Source of the DNA: Doris montereyensis
Taxonomy: Eukaryota; Mollusca; Gastropoda; Nudibranchia; Dorididae
DNA: 64,000 nt
NCBI GenBank assembly: GCA_037039925.1
Contig: JAXRKP010000012.1
Location: 444,050 to 508,049 of the forward strand
Reading direction: 5' to 3'
The notes under the pieces were generated by a model, which saw only the letters and a program-made list of their open reading frames with translations, was not told the DNA's origin and did no database searches. Positions 37,280-47,768 of this stretch are shown piece by piece. How positions within the stretch are numbered: position 1 is the stretch's first letter; each line of letters opens with the position of its first letter. A program made the position numbers and the translations under genes.

Positions 37280-38327
37280 CTTGAAAAATTGAAAGGAGAA
37301 GGCGTTATTTTTGGACAAAAAGCAAATTCAACCCTTGCCTGTTTCCCTTTCCTTTCCTCGAAATGTGTGAGATATTTCCGGTTAAGCAGGTTATTTTCTA
37401 CAGTTGGCACTGACAATAAAGTTTTGTGTTGGGTCTTGATTTACCTGTTTTTAAGCTTTCTTACGATACTGAACAGAAACAGCTTTTTTCATTTGATTAG
37501 TACAAATTCACTTTATATTTGTCACAAATTAAGCACAACTAAAATGCAGTCTTAAGAGAGATTATAGCACAACTAAAATATAATATAATATTTCTAACTA
37601 TTATATAGTTCAAGATAATAAGATGCTCTATTTCTTGGAAGAAACAAAAAAAAAAAAAGGATAATCTTTTTCAAATCTAATTATTTACCAGGAATACGTT
37701 AACCAAAAGGATGTCAAAATCAAATTGTACTTTGAGACATCAAGAGTAATGAGAGAACCAGTCAACTAAATTTGTGAAACCAGCCATAGACGTTATATAT
37801 ACTTGTATGTCTTAGTCCCACAGAGAATGACTAAATGGTAGGATGTAAATGAAATCCATTTACACAATGAAAGCCGAAACTGAAAATGGAATTAGTAACG
37901 TAGATGTCTCTCAGAATTGAAAACAACGAAACTAAAGGTTATATAATGACAGCTTGGCTGAGTAAATTCCGAAAAAAAGTAAAAGGCAGACAAGGAATGA
38001 GACAAAACAATCTCATTGACAACTCTCAAGGACATAAACAATAACAAAAACAACAGCAACATCAATCATAACATTGAATCAGAGAGGAAAACTAATAATA
38101 AAATAGTATTAATGGAAAAGCATCTTAAAATGAGAATAAAACATCTAATAATTAGGAGAGATGGTTTATAACACCTGACTCTCAAGCCCTCCTCTACATA
38201 AAGACGAGGAAAATCTATCACATTAATCTAAAGGTGATGATGTAAACATATTCTATATATAGAAGGGATGTCATGTTGGCAGAATATTCTAAACATCTTT
38301 ATTAATCTTTTGCTTGGACATATATAC
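37280..38327. other. Intron G-H, no arrays
   Basis: About 1.05 kb and one of the few introns here with no tandem array. Ordinary AT-rich intron sequence. Confidence 0.6.
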
Positions 38328-38435
38328 CTGTTTTTAAAGACATCGAGGAATGGTAAGACGATTTCTATGACAGTACAATTATCATTGGGTGGACTCTCAA
38401 TGGAATCTTTAATAACAAAAAAGTAATTTACTAAT
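38328..38435 (-). CDS. Exon G of the unidentified gene
   Basis: A strong acceptor (TTTATTTTCAG) and a donor AACAG/GTATAT flank 108 bases, phase 2 in and phase 2 out. The peptide reads LVNYFFVIKDSIESPP, then NDNCTVIEIVLPFLDVFKN. Two amphipathic helices are separated by a short polar loop, as in helical-repeat proteins. The split Arg codons at both ends join cleanly to F and H. Confidence 0.85.
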
Positions 38436-39100
38436 CTGAAAATAAAGTCACACCCTGTATTGAACAACTGGTTTTGAATGAACAGTACAATCAAAACTAA
38501 AGGAAAGAATTAAAAGAAAAGAAATATCGCAAATATCACACAGAATATTTTAGCTACCAATGGCACTGGTAAGGCAAACAACAAGACCCATATGTGTAAG
38601 TTGGTTGAGTGGAAATAAGGGTAATATCTTTTTTCTTTTCTTTTCTTTAAAAGAATCCCCTTAAATATTATTTTGCCGCATTGACAATGGAGACGGCTTA
38701 CTGCAAAAGGAATATCATCTGTATATATAAAGCTGCACATCTCTGACTTTGACCGCCATAACTCAGGAACCACTGCAGCGACAACCTCCATATTTCGCAT
38801 GTAGATTTTCAAATAGCCTGCTTTAGATTCTAAGCTAATAAACTCTTTGGATCAAATCAGTCTTTCAATTGTTTGGAAATAGATTGTTTTGCCTGTAATC
38901 CATAAAACTTTTATTGTTATTGTTACTCATTCCTTCATTTCCGGTCATTAGATCTGTGATGAAAACTCACCTAACTTAAGTATCGAATACTCTTCCTGTA
39001 CTTGATATCACCCTACACCCGGTAATCTACATGTTTTGTGTAGTTCATTGTTGAAAAAAAGAATCTGGCAAAAGAAGAATCTTAATCCTCATTGTCTACA
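38436..39100. other. 5' part of this intron (3' side of intron F-G), unassigned
   Basis: Minus frames at 38510-38812 lack splice signals and conserved character. No mobile element was recognised. Confidence 0.4.
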
Positions 39101-39103
39101 GCC

Positions 39104-39547
39104 ATGCTTGTTATGTATACAATCTTTGATGGATACATGGACATGCTTGTTATGTATACAATCTTTGATAGATACGGGCATGCTTGTTATGTATACAATC
39201 TTTGATAGATACGGACATGCTTGTTATTTATACAATCTTTGATGGATACGGACATGCTTGTTATGTATACAATCTTTGATGAATACGGGCATGCTTGTTA
39301 TGTATACAATCTTTGATGGATACTGGCATGCTTGTTATGTATACAATCTTTGATAGATACGGACATGCTTTTGTTATGTATTCAATCTTTGATGGATAAT
39401 GACATGCTTGTTATGTATACAATCTTGATAGATACGGGCATGCTTGTTATGTATACAATCTTTGATAGATACGGACATGCTTGTTATGTATACAATCTTT
39501 GATAGATACGGACATGCTTGTTATGTATACAATCTTTGATAGATACA
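39104..39547. repeat. 37-bp minisatellite, about 12 copies
   Basis: Unit: ACATGCTTGTTATGTATACA followed by ATCTTTGATAGATACGG. Confidence 0.96.
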
Positions 39548-39965
39548 AATTTCTTTGCGGAAGAATTGTTACAGTTTTGTTACTAAACATGTCATTTTGA
39601 GTCATCGGTTGGCATACATTCAGTTTATGCGTGTATGTTTCTGTATGTCTTCTAAAATAAACTTGAGAGAGTTAAATACATAGACAGGCACTTAGAATAA
39701 ATTTCTACGATTTTCTAGAAAACCTGATTTGATATCTAAAAACAAAAAACCAAATATGAGTCAGTTTATAGGAATTCCTTCCTGCGATAAAAAGGGGAGG
39801 ATTTTGTTTGAAGCCAGTTCTCTGGTTGAAGTAGATGTTGAGAGTAGCGTAAAAAAAAAAAGTGCAGGAAATTATTTGAGGGATAGCATATATAATAAGA
39901 ATTGCTTTTGTGCTCTAAACTGCAGGCAAAAAATATAACTTGGTGATATTGGTATCTTTCTTGTA

Positions 39966-40612
39966 TGTACTACATCAAACTACTCCACAGAGATAGATCT
40001 TGTATGTCAAACTACTCCACAGAGATAGATCTTGTTATATTAAACTACTCCACAGAGATAGATCTTGGTATATCAAACTACTCCACAGAGATAGATCTTA
40101 GTATGTCAAACTACTCCACAGAGATAGATCTTACTCCACAGAGATAGATGTCAAACTACTCCACAGAGATAGATCTTGTTATATCAAACTACTCCACAGA
40201 GATAGATCTTGGTATGTCAAACTACTCCACAGAGATAGATCTTGGTATGTCAAACTACTCCACAGAGATAGATCTTGGTATGTCAAACTACTCCACAGAG
40301 ATGTCAAACTACTCCACAGAGATAGATCTTGGTATGTCAAACTACTCCACAGAGATAGATCTTGGTATATCAAACTACTCCACAGAGATAGATCTTGGTA
40401 TGTCAAACTACTCCACAGAGATAGATCTTGGTATGTCAAAACTACTTGTATGTCAAACTACTCCACAGAGATAGATCTTGGTATGTCAAACTACTCCACA
40501 GAGATAGATCTTGGTATGTCAAACTACCCACAGAGATAGATCTTGGTATGTCAAACTACTCCACAGAGATAGATCTTGGTATGTCAAACTACTCCACAGA
40601 GATAGATATTGG
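39966..40612. repeat. 33-bp minisatellite, about 19 copies
   Basis: Unit: TATGTCAAACTACTCCACAG followed by AGATAGATCTTGG. Several copies are truncated (near 40130, 40300 and 40440). The SNYSTEIDLGM peptide repeat comes from the period of 33. Confidence 0.96.
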
Positions 40613-40629
40613 TACAGTAAAAGACATTG

Positions 40630-41010
40630 AATCAAAATACACTTTTTAAAAAGAGGACAAAAATTATAGAACAGAATTTTAAAAAAAAACAACTAAAGAT
40701 AAAACAAATCTTTTATACACTGCAAGAAGCATACTGTTTATAAGCATAACTTGCATAAATCATGAAAGATTCATAAGAGAGAGGGACAGAATAAAAAAAG
40801 AATGTCAAAAATTAGAAAGATGGGATTATAAACAAGATCAAAGGATCTTCATCAAATTAAAAAAAAAACCAGAAAGATAAGAAAGCATGGAATATATATT
40901 ATAATAAATATGTGGTAAGAAATTGAGATAAGCAGTTAGGACAAATGATTTCTTATTTGATATCATACCTCCATTTTGCCTCACTGAAAGATAATATGGC
41001 AATGACAACA
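40630..41010. other. Intron F-G, AT-rich spacer
   Basis: No recognisable feature; A-rich runs only. Confidence 0.5.
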
Positions 41011-41019
41011 GTAAAGTAG

Positions 41020-41362
41020 AGTAGAGTAAAACATTATGTATGCATTGTAGAGAAATGCAATACAACAGTAAAGTAGAGTAGAGTGTAAAACATTATGCAT
41101 GCATTGTAGAGAAATGCAACACGACAGTAAAGTATGGTAGAGTGTAAAACATTATGCATGCATTGTAGAGAAATGCAGCACAACAGTAAAGTAGAGTAGA
41201 GTAAAACATTATGCATGCATTGTAGAGAAATGCAGCACAACAGTAAAGTAGAGTAGAGTAAAACATTATGCACGCATTGTAGAGAAATGCAACACAACAG
41301 TAAAGTAGAGTAGAGTGTAAAACATTATGCATGCATTGTAGAGAGATGCAACACAACAACAA
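41020..41362. repeat. 59-bp minisatellite, about 6 copies
   Basis: Unit words GCATTGTAGAGAAATGCAAC, ACAACAGTAAAGTAGAGTAG and TAAAACATTATGCAT, with and without GTG before TAAAAC. A G run follows at 41382-41403. Confidence 0.95.
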
Positions 41363-41639
41363 AATAAACTCATGAACATTTTGGGGGGGGAGGGGGGGGG
41401 GGGAGAAAATCATGCAATGTATGAATACTTGATTGTAAAGTGTTGAAACATAAATGAATATTCTGGCACACATTCATATTTTCACTTGATTGTTATAAAT
41501 TGACCATGCAACAGTGAAAAAGAACATTTTGAAAGTATTTCAAGTTCTATATTGCTAGCATTCTGCTAAAAACATACATTCACCACAATTTCTATTAAGA
41601 ATTTTGTTTTTGCATAGATCATCTAATATACAAATAATA

Positions 41640-42290
41640 TAAATATCGACGGCGAAATTCGCAAACCCTATACGTTTAAAACCAGTAACACGTTTTTCCG
41701 GCTTTTATAACATAAGGAAGCCCCGATGCTTTCGTCTGGCTTCCAGTTCATAAACGCATCGAATGTAAGATCGCATGCACTGTATTCAACTCATTACTTG
41801 GAACAGCACCTCAATATCTTGTTGAGCTATTACAATCCTACCATCCACCACGTCCTCTGAGGTCAGAGAATAAATTCCTCCTTACCACACCTATTCCAAA
41901 CACAAAATTGGTGAGAAAAATCGGGAACACTCTTCAAACCACCATCAAGAATAGCCAAAAATTTTTTCCTTTCAGAAAATGTTGAAGACACATTTTTTTC
42001 GCGAGACATATTTGTGAACTCGTTGTCAATAGACTCAATGGTGGATTATTGTAAAGCGCTTAGAGCTTTTCTATGTATAAGCGCTATATAAATCTAAACA
42101 TTATTAACATTGTTATTATTACTTAGAATTCAATGGCACAAAAACCAATGAAACCCAAATAATAACCATATGAGCAATCCGTGTGTCCCTATTGGGTCTA
42201 GGTTTTGACTCATGCAAACCGGGCATGTCTGTGAAAAAAGATTAAAATGCACAGCCTTATTTCTTTGATTTCCTCAAAACATCCAAACTT
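41640..42290. repeat. Second copy of the 36.2-kb element, split by a LINE insertion
   Basis: The left part (to about 41736, ...GATGCTTTCGTCTGGC) and right part (from about 42120, TTAGAATTCAATGGCAC) match consecutive sequence of the copy at 36215-36520. The foreign segment between them is the LINE tail listed separately. Confidence 0.65.
41737..42120 (+). mobile_element. CR1/L2-type LINE 3' end, nested insertion
   Basis: Translation of 41737 onward gives LPVHKRIECKIACTVFNSLL, then GTAPQYLVELLQSYHPPRPL, then RSENKFLLTTPIPNTKLVRK. This is the conserved C-terminal tail of CR1/L2-like LINE polyproteins. The 3' UTR ends AGCGCTATATAAATCTAAAC plus an ATT-rich tail, as expected for this group. It is heavily 5'-truncated and inserted in another repeat. 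Confidence 0.8.
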
Positions 42291-42360
42291 GGACTTACAA
42301 TTTGCAACTTTCACCGCCGATATGACAGTTTTTGAAAAATCTGTTCATTGCTATGCATTT

Positions 42361-42505
42361 GATAGAATCTTTTTATTAAATTGTCCTGTAAAATTTGATT
42401 TGTGGCATAGAAACGCTTTCTTAAAATCTCCTGGAAATTTTGATTTGTGGCGTAGAATCTTTTTCTTCAATTCTCCTGTAAAATTGGATTTGTGGCGTAT
42501 AATTG
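42361..42505. repeat. About 46-bp short array, 3 copies
   Basis: Three diverged copies with the core TTTGATTTGTGGCGTAGAAT followed by a TTTTTCTTCAATTCTCCTGTAA-like segment; too few and too diverged for a protein repeat to be trusted. Confidence 0.75.
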
Positions 42506-42789
42506 ATTTCATCAAAATGGTGACGATGTTGTCTTTTCCAAACGCTGATGTAAATAACAACACCATACAACTGAATGTCAATGACATTGTACCACTTTAC
42601 ATTTCAATAGTTGAGTAAGAAATATTTTGACTAATTATCTGGTTCTGGTCTGTAAGTCTGCTGCCCTTTTGAATCCACTTCATACAATCTGTAAATATTT
42701 CTCCTGAAAGATAATTCAGCACCATCAGTAAAGGCTGAAAGAACCAAAGCTCAAAATTTCATTGCACATTAAGATCTTTTTCACTGTTA

Positions 42790-43032
42790 TCTACCCATCC
42801 ACCACATGCGGTGATCTTAGGATTAATTACGAGGAAACAGGAGGATCAAAGACAAAGACGTTAAAAAGGGAAACGACAGAAACAGGACCCACCAATAGCG
42901 CATGCCGACCGCATGTGAATTGATTGATTGAAATTTACCTCATTCACTGTATGCATTGATCTCAGGGTGACTTAAGAGGAAACAGCAAGATTAGAGATAG
43001 TGAAAGGAAAGAAGTAAGACCTACCACTAACC
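42790..43032. mobile_element. Interspersed repeat family 2, two adjacent copies
   Basis: The first copy at about 42790-42911 has CCACATGCGGTGATCTTAGG, then ACAGGACCCACCAATAGCGC. The second at 42932-43032 has CTCAGGGTGACTTAAGAGGA, then AAGTAAGACCTACCACTAA. Both lie in the same orientation in intron F-G. Confidence 0.6.
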
Positions 43033-43176
43033 CCAATCATCCACCAACCACATCCATGAGTGTTTAGAAAATGGTAATGGAAATTTTAAGTGCAGAGAGA
43101 CGATCAGCAAGAGTGTTACATTAATGACATGCACGGGTGTTGAAAACACATAATCTCAAGGTATTATTTCTCTTAC

Positions 43177-43250
43177 CTGTTATGGATGGACATAAGAGCT
43201 GGAGTGGTAGAGATCTCAATGTGCTCCGGCTCTAAAGCAAGCGTTGATTT
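43177..43250 (-). CDS. Exon F of the unidentified gene
   Basis: A short 74-base exon: acceptor TTTCATCAG, donor AACAG/GTAAGA, phase 0 in and phase 2 out. It encodes KSTLALEPEHIEISTTPALM plus SIHN and the start of an Arg codon completed by exon G. Phases agree on both sides. Confidence 0.82.
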
Positions 43251-43299
43251 CTGATGAAAGAAAAAGAAATAAGAAAAAAGTCTTACGTTAAGCCTTTCA

Positions 43300-43566
43300 G
43301 CAAGACAACAGCCCTTGACCAAACAGCCCCCACCACAGCAAGATAACAGCCCTTGACCAAACAGCCCCCATCACTGCAAGATAACAGCCCTTGACCAAAC
43401 AACCCCCACCACAGCAAGACAACAGCCCTTGACCAAACAGCCCCCACCACATCAAGACAACAGCCCTTGCCCAAATAGCCCCCACCACAGCAAGATAACA
43501 GCCCTTGACCAAACAACCCCCACCACAGCAAGACAACAGCCCTTGACCAAACATCCCCCACCACAT
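43300..43566. repeat. 38-bp minisatellite, 7 copies
   Basis: Unit: GCAAGACAACAGCCCTTGAC followed by CAAACAGCCCCCACCACA. It begins about 50 bases from the acceptor of exon F in intron E-F. Confidence 0.95.
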
Positions 43567-43569
43567 CAA

Positions 43570-43905
43570 CAATAGCAATGATAGCAACATACCTACAACA
43601 CACTAAAACATAATCATGTTATTCCCCTTCTTACAATCCAAAAATGGGAGTGAAAATTGTAAATTTAAAATAAGAATAAATGGAAAGCGCTTATCCTCTA
43701 GCAACCTCTCTATCCCCCCCCCCCCCCAACAACTAAAATAACAGAAAAAATATCCACCTCCTCCCCTTCCTGTACACAGAGATCTTCCAGAACAACAGCA
43801 ACAACATAAAAACAATTTTAAAAACCCAAACAAAACTCCTTCCCCAAAGGAACAAAATAAAGGCAAAAACAAACAACACTTCAAAGTAAGAGATTGTTTG
43901 TCTCA
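43570..43905. other. Intron E-F spacer with a C run
   Basis: Contains a long C run near 43717-43729 and Cys/Gly-rich frames on the minus strand that follow from it. No exon seen. Confidence 0.5.
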
Positions 43906-43907
43906 TT

Positions 43908-44033
43908 GAAATTTACCCATCCACCATTGCGGTGATCTCAGGGTGAATTAAGAGGAAAGAGCAAGATGAAAGATAAGTGAAAGAAGGAAAGGAAAGAAGT
44001 AGGACCTACCAGCAGCGCCCGTCAACCAACCCT
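43908..44033. mobile_element. Interspersed repeat family 2, copy in intron E-F
   Basis: The best-preserved copy: GCGGTGATCTCAGGGTGAAT, then GAAAGAAGTAGGACCTACCA, then GCAGCGCCCGTCAACC. It helps define the family's extent (about 125 bp). Confidence 0.7.
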
Positions 44034-44222
44034 TAAGTTTGGTTCCCTCGTTAAGTCTCTTTGAGATGACAAATCTTTGAGTCATCAGAATCTCCTCTCC
44101 ACAGAACTGAGACTCAGAACTACAAATGTGAAGCAATTCTACTGCATACTTACTAATGGCAGTTCTTTCTTTTTTCTTGAGCATTGGATAACAATTCTTG
44201 AAAGAGTCAATCTCATACTCAC

Positions 44223-44440
44223 AATAATGTAATTATTCCAGGCACTACGTATGAGCATCAGGAGCGGAGAAGTCAGGTTTAAAAGATAAATATTCAAGAT
44301 GCACTTCCTCCTTTCTGTGAGTCCGTCGACTGGAAGACTATTGAGACCAATAAAAGATGCCGACTGACCCAGATCAGAAGTTGAGGTATTGTTCATTTCT
44401 GTCAAGAAGAAAAGCAAGTCATTGAAAGGCATTTTAGTGT
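44223..44440 (-). CDS. Exon E of the unidentified gene (start uncertain: 44440 or 44398)
   Basis: The donor is ATT/GTGAGT, ending in phase 0. Two acceptors are possible. CTTCTTGACAG with start 44398 has a good pyrimidine tract, but joined to exon D it makes an in-frame TAA. CATAAG with start 44440 lacks a tract but keeps the frame and adds MPFNDLLFFLTEMNNTS. A missed small exon is the third option. The body contains FIGLNSLPVDGLTERRKC and a hydrophobic helix (ILNIYLLNLTSPLLMLIRSA). This is where the protein changes from disordered to helical. Confidence 0.72.
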
Positions 44441-45116
44441 CTTATGGATGTTTTTAGCAAAATTCAATAAAATACTAGGATGGAAATGTCCTACAAACAC
44501 TGATACACGCATATCCCAAAAGCCTTATGCTGCAAAACAGGAAAATTTCCACATCGTTCGATTTTGCTGTCTTCCATAAATCATACTACACAAATATGGT
44601 CAAGTGATATAAAGGAATAAAACTGCAGTAGGCCGATAACTTGTGAAGAGGAATATAAAAAACAATGAAAGGCCAAACAGAAAGAAACCAGACAGAAAAA
44701 GATAATTTCCGGGTGGCCCACCCTTTGTCAGCAACAAATAAAAACATAGAAACAATTACAAGGAAACAATGTTGAACATAAGTAATGGTGCAACGACCCA
44801 TCGCCCAATTTCCGTCAATGGAGCAAGCCTTATAATAAAGTTGTCTACATTCTAAAGAATAAAGTAGTCTGTACTACACTGTAATCCAAAAAGCATGACA
44901 TCATGTTTACAGCCCTATTCTAGGACTTACTTTATTCTTTGCTTCTCAGTAAAAAATTACATCAGGCAGTCATGCGTGTTCACAGTTTCAATGACGTCAT
45001 GTTAATGATACTTAAAAAAATCAAAAACATTTCCTCTTGCTTTTATAGATTCAAATTTACATCAGAATGAGCGTGTGACGAGAAAAAACCCCCAGTTGTC
45101 AGCATATTCTCCTTAC
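44441..45116. other. Intron D-E, unassigned
   Basis: No array here. A small extra exon could hide in this stretch and would resolve the D-E phase problem. The minus frame 44586-44801 has no matching splice sites. Confidence 0.45.
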
Positions 45117-45327
45117 ATGTTCCTATCTGAATCCAGTAATGGTGTTCCGTCCGAGAGCCACCACGGATGGAAGATCCACGACTTGGTGGCGGATTGCCAT
45201 GGGTGTCCAGCAGTTGGCTCCCAGTGAAGGAATTACTCATGTTCATGTTCTCATGCTTGCCTCTCTTCATTGACAAGATGTTCTCCGTCTTGCTCAGAGT
45301 TTGGGTATTTTTGCATATGGGGGCCAC
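45117..45327 (-). CDS. Exon D of the unidentified gene; its acceptor seeds a tandem array
   Basis: Acceptor TTATATCTAG, then GTGGCCCCCAT; donor ACAT/GTAAGG; 211 bases starting in phase 0 and leaving one base (T). The peptide (VAPICKNTQTLSKTENILS, then MNMSNSFTGSQLLD and PPPSRGSSIRGGSRTEHHYW) continues the disordered Ser/Gly/Arg region. Four further copies of the acceptor plus the first exon bases lie upstream at 52-bp spacing. The leftover T would form TAA with the best-looking acceptor of exon E. Confidence 0.8.
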
Positions 45328-45610
45328 CTAGATATAATAAAGGAATTCATTATAATACAAATGAAAAAGTATTTGACAACTCTAGGTTAAGGTATTGCTT
45401 ATGGGTGCCACCTAGATTTAATAAAGGAATTCATTATCATACAAATGAACAAATGGGTGCCACCTAGATTTAATAAAGGAATTCATTATAATACAAACGA
45501 ACAAATGGGTGCCACCTAGATTTAATAAAGGAATTCATTATAATACAAAAGAAAAAATGGGTGCCACTTAGATTTAATAAAGGAATTCATTATAATACAA
45601 ATGAAAAAAT
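45317..45610 (-). repeat. 52-bp array copying the exon D splice acceptor
   Basis: In gene orientation each unit holds CCTTTATTAAATCTAG, an AG acceptor, followed by GTGGCACCCAT, a near copy of the first bases of exon D (GTGGCCCCCAT). The plus-strand unit starts ATGGGTGCCACCTAG at 45401, 45453, 45505 and 45557, exactly 52 bp apart; the real junction start is at 45317. The last copy reads CCACTTAG, which moves the AG by one base. The array therefore supplies four decoy 3' splice sites upstream of the real one. Confidence 0.92.
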
Positions 45611-45854
45611 ATTTGACAACTCAACGTTAAGGTATAATAATTTGACTGAATCGACACACAGAAGCTTATTCAAGGACAAATTTTCAATGTAGGATGTTGG
45701 CATTTTTATTTTCAAATAAGTAAATCATTCAAACATGACGTGAATCATATATTTTCATAAGATTGTGAAACTTCTCAAATACAAGTCATTATTCAAAAAC
45801 AGGTTTCTTCACTTCCTTGTCTTCATGTCTCCCCCCTCTTTTATTTCTTCTTCC
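45611..45854. other. Only unique part of intron C-D
   Basis: About 240 bases without repeats between the acceptor-derived and donor-derived arrays. Confidence 0.6.
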
Positions 45855-47328
45855 TCTATCAGTTCTTCTGACCCCACAGCACTTACCTGATTCTTCTGAC
45901 CCCCAGAGACCCTACCTGATTCTTCTGACCCCCACAGCACCTACCTGATTTTTCTGACCCTCACAATACCTACCTGATTCTTCTGACCCCAGAGAACCTA
46001 CCTGATTCTTCTGACCCCCAACCTACCTGATTTATCTGACCCCCACAGCGCCTACCTACCTGATTCTTCTCCCCCCCCATAGCACCTGGCTGATTCTTCT
46101 GATCCCTCAGAATCAGGTAGGTGCTGAGGGGATCAGCACCTACCTGATTCTTTCCCCGCCCATAGCACCTACCTGATTCTTCCCCCCATAGCACCTACCT
46201 GATTCTTCTGATCCCCTCAGCACCTACCTGATTCTTCTGATCTCCATAGCATCTACCTGATTCTCCCCCCTATAGCACCTACCTGATTCTTCTGATCCCC
46301 TCAGCACCTACCTGATCTCCCCCCCCCATAGCACCTACCTGATTCTTCTGATCCCCACAGCACCTATCTGATTCCCCCCATAGTACCTACCTTATTCTCC
46401 CCCCTATAGCACCTACCTGATTCTTCTGATCCCCTCAGCACCTACCTGATTCTTCCCCCCCCCATAGCACCTACCTGATTCTTCTGATCCCCTCAGCACC
46501 TACCTGATTCTTCTGATCCCCATAGCACTCACCTGATTTCCCCCCATAGCACCTACCTGATTCTTCTGATCCCCACAGCACCTACCTGATTCTCCCCCCA
46601 TAGCACCTACCTTATACTCCCCCCTATAGCACCTACCTGATTCTTCTGATCCCCTCAGCACCTACCTGATTCTTCTGATCCCCACAGCACTTACCTGATT
46701 CTCCCCCCCTATAGCACCTACCTGATTCTCCCCCATAGCTCCTACCTGATTCTTCTGATCCCCATAGCACCTACTTGATTCTTCTGCTCCCCATAGCACC
46801 TACCTGATTCTTCTGATCCCCATAGCACATACCTGATTCTTCTGATCCCTACAGCACCTACCTGATTCTTCTCCCCCCCCACATAGCATCTACCTGATTC
46901 TTCTCCCCCTCCGGATAGCACATACCTGATTCTTCTGATCCCCATAGCACCTACCTGATTCTTCTGATCCCGACAGCACCTACCTGATTCTTCTGATCCC
47001 CACAGCACCTACCTGATTCTTCTGATCCCCACAGCACCTACCTGATTCTCCCCCATAGCACCTACCTGATTCTTCAGATCCCCATAGCCCCTACCTGATT
47101 CTTCTGATCCCATATAGCACATACCTGATTCTTCTGATCCCTACAGCACCTACCTGATTCTTCTGATGCCCATAGCACATACCTGATTCTTCTGATCCTA
47201 CAGCACCTACCTGATTCTTCTGACCCCCACCTACCTGATTCTTCTGACCCCAACAGCATCTACCTGATTCTTCTGACCCCACAGCGCCTATCTTTCAAAT
47301 TCTTTCGACTCCCCCCCACAGAACCTAC
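45855..47328 (-). repeat. Array of about 50 copies of the exon C end plus 5' splice donor
   Basis: In gene orientation the units read ATCAGAAGAATCAG/GTAGGTG followed by CTGTGGGG or CTATGGGG (24-30 bp). The genuine junction is GTCAGAAGAATCAG/GTAGGTT at 47329/47328, so exon sequence and donor are both duplicated. CAGGTAGGT matches the donor consensus at eight of nine positions. Shorter variants lack the ATCAGAAG part. One unit near 46111-46127 is inverted. The array reaches from the true donor through three quarters of the intron. Confidence 0.93.
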
Positions 47329-47724
47329 CTGATTCTTCTGACCCCCACAGCAGCGCAGAAAGAAGCAGCATCCCCCGCCCTCCACTTTCTCCACCTCCTG
47401 CATGTGGCAGGTACCTCCCAGCTGTTGCTTGGTCTGATTCAAGCTGAGAGTGCTGGACTTCACCATCGTTTCAAAGGCACCGGTTCTTGGCACAGGGGGC
47501 AAAGGTCGCACGGATTGCTGAGATGAACTCCTGATAGACATGCCGTCTTGGGCGCTCAAAGATGACTTCCTGCCACTGCCGTTCAGCCCTGCTCCTGCTC
47601 TCCCCTTGCCGTGGGCACATGCTGCCGACTTTAATTTACCGTCTGAGTTTGAAGGCACACTTGATTTTACTATAGACAGCCGGTCTTCCTCAATGTCCTC
47701 CAGCATGTCTTCCTCAATTTCTTC
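47329..47724 (-). CDS. Exon C of the unidentified gene; its 3' end seeds a tandem array
   Basis: A 396-base exon, phase 0 to 0, between acceptor TTTTTCCTTACAG and donor CAG/GTAGGT. It encodes an acidic start (EEIEEDMLEDIEEDRLS), a Gly/Lys stretch, a proline motif (VRPLPPVPRTG) that could bind SH3 domains, and a Cys-rich tail (GGGCCFFLRCC). The last codons (CAG AAG AAT CAG) and the donor are copied about fifty times in the adjoining intron (45855-47328). The exon frame stays open for some 70 bases past the donor, so use of a neighbouring decoy donor could add residues. Confidence 0.88.
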
Positions 47725-47768
47725 CTGTAAGGAAAAAGAATATCAAGTTTGTGATTGTACCTAGCCTG

